Shown in pieces: positions 19,439-23,395 of a stretch of DNA of 23,395 nt; position 1 is the first letter of the stretch; every line of letters begins with the position of its first letter. The stretch covers positions 1-23,395 of the forward strand of contig JAKOGH010001090.1 of the NCBI GenBank assembly GCA_024811115.1, written 5' to 3'. A program made the position numbers and the translations under genes. The notes below the pieces were generated by a model. That model was not told where the DNA came from. It worked only from the letters and a program-made list of their open reading frames with translations, and ran no database searches. The DNA comes from Terana coerulea. Lineage: Eukaryota > Basidiomycota > Agaricomycetes > Polyporales > Phanerochaetaceae.

Positions 19439-19931
19439 TGTGTCTTGAACAGGTCCAGGAAGGGAGAGAGGGGTTCGTTGGTGTGCTTGAGCGGTGCGCA
19501 GTTGTGGCCGTCGGTCTAGATGGTGGGGCGTGTCATGGAGCTACTGTACCGGCGGCGGCGGAGTGACTGCTAAGCCGCTCAGTGCTGGGCTTGAATATTA
19601 GTTGTGGTAAAGTAATGACCGCTCGACTGGCTTTGTATGTTGATACTCCGCTTAATCTATGTAAGCACAGTTCTGCACCATATATAGAAATAGTCAACAC
19701 CAGCAGCCACCAGAGCGTCCAGCTCAAGCTCATCAATGCAGCTGAGCTGCAACGGACCGACAGTGTTTATTCGATTTCACATTTACTGGACTGTTTGTTG
19801 TGGCCGCCAGCCATGTTTGGGCGTAAGCCCGATGCTATAAAACTCGCCCGCTCTTTCTCTTTGGCCTGCACACCCACCACAACCCCCCTCTCATCGCACA
19901 CAGCTTCTTGCTCGACATTCCCCCTGCCGCC
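19439..19931. promoter_or_regulatory. Divergent promoter region; TATA box for the + strand gene
   Basis: Lies between the minus-strand PARG-like gene and the + strand membrane-protein gene. TATAAAA at 19836-19842 is about 95 bp upstream of ATG 19932, and a CT-rich stretch (CTCTTTCTCTTTGGCC, about 19851-19866) follows, as is common near fungal transcription starts. The ATG context GCCGCCATGTCC is Kozak-like. Confidence 0.55.
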
Positions 19932-21569
19932 ATGTCCTCGACAGCGACTGAGACACCCACTCACGCGGATGCCATAAAGCGGATCAGCACTCTGCCTAAA
20001 GCGGCACAGCCATTGCGTGGCGACCGACGCGACCTCGACGGCCTGCACGGTAAGTCTCGACTTCCGAGCATTTTTCACCGACCTCTAATATTCAACCCCT
20101 CGCAGATCTTGTCCTGGCCTCCAGTTCTGCCTCCTCTTCCAGTCTTTCTTCATCATCTCGTCCTCATATCCTCTGTCCGACCGCCCGAGCGCCTGAAAGA
20201 CGCGTTCCCGTCGACGGAACCAATAATCCTAACACGGCGATCGGCCATCCCACCCCTTCATTTCCTCAGTGTTCAGCTATTCTATCTTCTTTGCTCCAAA
20301 TTGTCGTCACTTTCTTCGCCGTGCTTCTGTTTCTCCTTCTCACAGTCATCGAGTCTGTATATTTTTATGCCCTCTTGTTGTGTCTCCCTCTGCTCGATAG
20401 CTTCATCAGGCCTCTCCGGAGCCTCGTCGCCGCTGTCGATGCCGCCTCGAACGCTTCACCAGCAGAGCGCGATGACGCTGACAGAAGGGTCCGCAAGACA
20501 TGGTCCAAGTACTGCAAGGCTCACGCGAACGAGGCCGAGCTCTTGAGCGGAATCTGCGGGGTGGTCCTCGGGTGAGTGCTCCTCGTGCTGTGGACGCTTA
20601 TGGGCGGCCTCGATCGTAATTATCCGCTGATCGCACCTGAGACAGACTCACCATCGCCCTCCTTACGATCACCAGCATCGGGGAAGAGATCGTCACCAAA
20701 TCGATCGCTCTCGCCTGCATGTTTGCATGCGCCGCCGGCATTGCGCTCTCGCTCAACACCCGGCGTCATATGGGCAACGTCCTTCAGATTCATGAAGCGC
20801 CGTATGATTGGGCCAGGGTCAGTTACTCGCCATCCATATAGACCTCATTGACACGATCTGTCACCATAGCTTGCGCAACGCAGCCGGTATGCTCGATTCT
20901 CTACTGTGTCAATGCTCGCAGCGGCGCCTACCGCTTGGACTGTGTGGTAAGTAGTTACGCATCCACAATGCATTAATTAGGTGTTTAGGCCTTCCATCAT
21001 CTAGGTCTGGAGTGTCGTTCGTTGCTCTCCTCTTCAGCTATATCTGGCGAGCTCGTCATACGATGATCAATGTCGACATGGTCCCAGGAAACTCCAGCCT
21101 ACCCACTCTGTTCACTATTGCCAGAGCCCATGCCGGCGTCGCCTCAAATTCGACAGGCTCTGATCAACCACCAATGGAGATCACCTCTCTTCCGTGGGCC
21201 TCTCGTATACCACTCGCTATCGTCTTCGTTGTCGCCCTCGCGCACTTCGTCTTCCACGCCTTCTACTTCACCAAGCTTGGCCTACCCTTCCCCATCCCCG
21301 AGCCCGACGCGGAGCTTGGCAACCTCCAGGCTTTGCCCAACAACGCGGCCAACCCCGCGGATGTTTCTCGTTCGCTGGTCAACACCGCCAAACCTGGGGC
21401 ATCTCAAGCCAACCATGCCTCCATTGCCGGTGAAGACCCCGTCGACGCTGCCCTTGATGACGCGGACGGTTCCACCTTGCATGAAATCAGCCTCAAGGGT
21501 GGAGACCAGGAGCATCTGAGCGGCACGGTTGACGGGGCGGTAAGTTCATTACTTCTTTGCCTGTGGACG

Positions 21570-21605
<36 letters not shown>

Positions 21606-21976
21606 TAAAGGCAAATGTCATCCAGCTCTGTTCCGCACTGACATAAATGCACATTATGGGGCTGTGGTGGATGATGCAGTCTGGCAATCCATCTTCACAG
21701 CTCCGCGATGCTACTAGGATGCAGCGAAGCTGCTCAGTCTTCACTGTACTTCGTTGACTAACGTATGACCCGAGCGCACGGCGAATGACACTCGTTTATA
21801 TCACTCGGACTTTTTATCTATCAACTCACGCCTTCTGTTTGTAGTGCCACCGCCCCCTTGCTCGAACTATCGACCCGCCGTCGCTTGATAATGTCATAAA
21901 ACAATGTATCCTTGCTTGTATCTCTACCACTCCTTTTGTATATCTGTCATTACTGAATGTGCTTGTGTTAAAGTAG
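19932..21976 (+). CDS. Multi-pass membrane protein of unknown function
   Basis: Exons that keep one frame: 19932-20049, 20106-20571, 20646-20817, 20870-20946 and 21005-21539 (456 codons), joined by GT-AG introns of 52-74 bp. Starts MSSTATETPTHADAIKR. Residues 40-100 are Ser/Pro-rich and probably cytosolic. Hydrophobic segments lie near residues 104-122 (QIVVTFFAVLLFLLLTVIE), 125-145, 183-205, 213-232, 277-293 and 345-365, suggesting five or six membrane spans. The C-terminal tail is acidic and polar. A possible NxS/T site is NSSLP. The last exon is unsure: splicing from 21540 to 21845 gives 43 more codons ending at 21976, whereas reading on past 21540 ends in a poly-Phe run at 21608. No family recognised; transport or receptor roles are not supported. 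Confidence 0.7.
21574..21603 (-). repeat. Poly(T)30 tract (poly(A) on minus) in the last intron
   Basis: Thirty consecutive T on +. On the minus strand the tract is directly preceded by CCTTTAATAAA, so it reads as an AATAAA signal followed by poly(A). It may be a simple repeat or the tail of a retroposed transcript inserted in minus orientation. Confidence 0.6.
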
Positions 21977-22345
21977 AAAAAGTAGAGCAGTAACGTGTAG
22001 ATTTAATGGGATATTTGGAAGGATTCACGCTTTGGTGTGATTGAGTCTTACCCAGGTTCTTCTAGGCAGACGCAACACGTTCCCTCAGGTAGTGTCGGTA
22101 TTATTCCCGACAGTGCCAACTTCCACTCAGCTGGCAAGGTCGATGGGGCTTGGCGCTATCAGTTTTGCCGGTTACTCAAATGTTCCCGAGCCAACGGCGG
22201 CAATCAGATCTAGGCCTTATTTTAGGGGTTAGATCACAGCTTTAATTTTCCTGAGTTCGAGTCAGTGTTGCAGAGAGCTGACTCGACCCATCGGCCTGCA
22301 CTCTTGCTTCTGTTCTTCACAGAGCGAGACGTGCTCTCTACGACG
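21977..22345. other. Intergenic: 3' flank of the membrane gene and promoter of the CPSase gene
   Basis: No gene supported. A + frame at 22041-22232 lacks family features. There is no clear TATA box near 22346, and no arginine-attenuator-like upstream peptide is apparent; that feature belongs to the small-subunit gene in other fungi. Confidence 0.4.
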
Positions 22346-23395
22346 ATGAGCCTGCTACCGAGGGGTGCGCGGGCCTTGACGCGATGTCGACCGCAGGGCA
22401 CTCGGCACTTCCACCTCTCCCTTCCCCGCTTCCAAGCCTTCGCGCCCAGCAAGCCTCGCCATGCGGTGGCGAACGCTGCCGTGGGCAGCTATGGGTCGGA
22501 CGGAAACGACAAGGACGTGCTGAGCTCGCCGTCTGAGCTCGCGCGCAAGATCTCTGCGAAGGTGCTCCGAACATCCCCGCCCGGACGTGAAGAAGGTCCT
22601 CATTGTCGGCAGCGGCGGCCTCAGCATCGGCCAGGCGGGCGAGTTCGATTACTCTGGCTCCCAGGCACTGAAGGCACTCCGAGAGGAGGGCGTCGACGCC
22701 GTGCTCATTAACCTGAACATCGCGACGTGGCAGACGTCACACGAGCTCGCGTCGGAGGTTTACTTCCTGCCCGTCACACCGGATTATGTCGCATACGTAC
22801 TGGAGAAGGAACGCCCGGACGGTATTCTACTTACGTTTGGTGGTCAGAGCGCGCTGAATGTCGGTATCGAGCTGGACCGTATGGGCATCCTCGAACGTCT
22901 CGGTGTCCAAGTTCTCGGCACCCCAATCAGGACTCTGGAGGTCTCGGAAGATCGTAACTTGTTTGTTCAGGCTCTCAAGGGTCAGTCATCCTACCTCCCT
23001 TTCTTTTGCGGTAGCATTCGTGAACTGACGCACTTTCTGTCCAGAAATTGATATCCCAGTCGCTCAATCCACGGCAGTCTCCTCGGTCAACGACGCGCTT
23101 GCTGCTGCAGAAAAGATTGGTTACCCGGTCATTCTCCGTTCGGCCTTCACACTGGGTGGACTTGGATCTGGCTTCGCGAACGACGCAGATGAACTTCGTG
23201 ATCTTTCGGCGAAGAGTCTGAGTCTGAGTCCCCAGGTCCTCATTGAGCGCAGCATGAAGGGTTGGAAGGAACTGGAATACGAGGTCGTTCGGGATGCAGC
23301 TGATGTATGTTCTCGTGAAGTCCATCAGTGCCCGAGCTAATACATCCCACTCCGTAGAACACCATCATCTGCTGCAACATGGAAAACTTTGACCT
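22346..23395 (+). CDS. Carbamoyl-phosphate synthase, arginine-specific, large subunit (5' part)
   Basis: Makes carbamoyl phosphate for arginine synthesis from glutamine-derived ammonia, bicarbonate and two ATP, with a separate small amidotransferase subunit. ATG 22346 opens an Arg-rich, acid-poor leader ([20 protein letters not shown]), a good mitochondrial presequence. The ATP-grasp N-half follows: [19 protein letters not shown] (from 22587), [40 protein letters not shown], then after intron 22981-23044 the block [27 protein letters not shown], and [16 protein letters not shown]. Intron 23305-23357 precedes [12 protein letters not shown] at the window end. It corresponds to yeast CPA2 rather than the fused pyrimidine enzyme, since no amidotransferase domain precedes it. 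Odd point: leader and body are in different frames; one extra base near 22563-22572 (GTGCTCCGAACAT) breaks it. The rest lies beyond the window. Confidence 0.9.

Noticed and set aside
22265..22345. Earlier start for the CPSase leader
   Set aside because: No ATG lies in that frame before 22346; the frame is open upstream only by chance.

Overview
The window looks like nuclear DNA from a filamentous basidiomycete, probably an Agaricomycete (polypore-like). The evidence is gene structure and element type: GT-AG introns of about 50-75 bp, a fungal arginine-type carbamoyl-phosphate synthase, a Plavaka-type transposase and a chromodomain Ty3/gypsy element. The exact taxon cannot be read from the sequence.

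Layout. (1) 1-1200: the 3' exons of a FAD-dependent amine/amino-acid oxidase on + and a doubtful two-exon gene on -. (2) About 1345-15665: a roughly 14 kb stack of decayed mobile elements. Its parts are an LTR at 1345-1658; a possible Copia-like LTR at 1883-2198; a Plavaka (CACTA-like) DNA transposon with two head-to-head genes, a + transposase pseudogene (4923-8718) and a - partner pseudogene (4769-2286); a solo LTR (5625-6184) in the transposase with a perfect 5-bp target duplication; a gypsy chromovirus gag and pol (9223-14990) full of stops and frameshifts; a 3' LTR (14985-15665); and two copies of a ~360-bp hAT-like MITE made largely of CCCTTA/TAAGGG hexamers, one between integrase and chromodomain and one inside the 3' LTR with a perfect 8-bp target duplication. 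(3) 15666-18090: no gene that I can identify, only weak ORFs. (4) 18092-19438: a - strand macrodomain protein of the microbial PARG type (GGG-x7-QEE signature), frameshifted at least twice. (5) 19932 to about 21976: a + strand multi-exon, multi-membrane-span protein of unknown function, with a 30-T tract in its last intron. (6) 22346-23395: the 5' end of the mitochondrial arginine-specific carbamoyl-phosphate synthase large subunit, with one frameshift after its leader.

Interpretation. Host genes on both sides are single-copy types and do not form an obvious pathway cluster. The mobile-element stack can be partly dated by nesting: the LTR retrotransposon is older than the MITE in its LTR, and the transposase is older than the solo LTR. 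Stops in gypsy and transposase coding regions mostly look like C-to-T changes (TGG to TAG, CGA to TGA, CAG to TAG), and the 3' LTR has lost most CpG sites still present in the 5' LTR. The most novel-looking item is the hexamer-rich MITE; the Plavaka partner gene is second.
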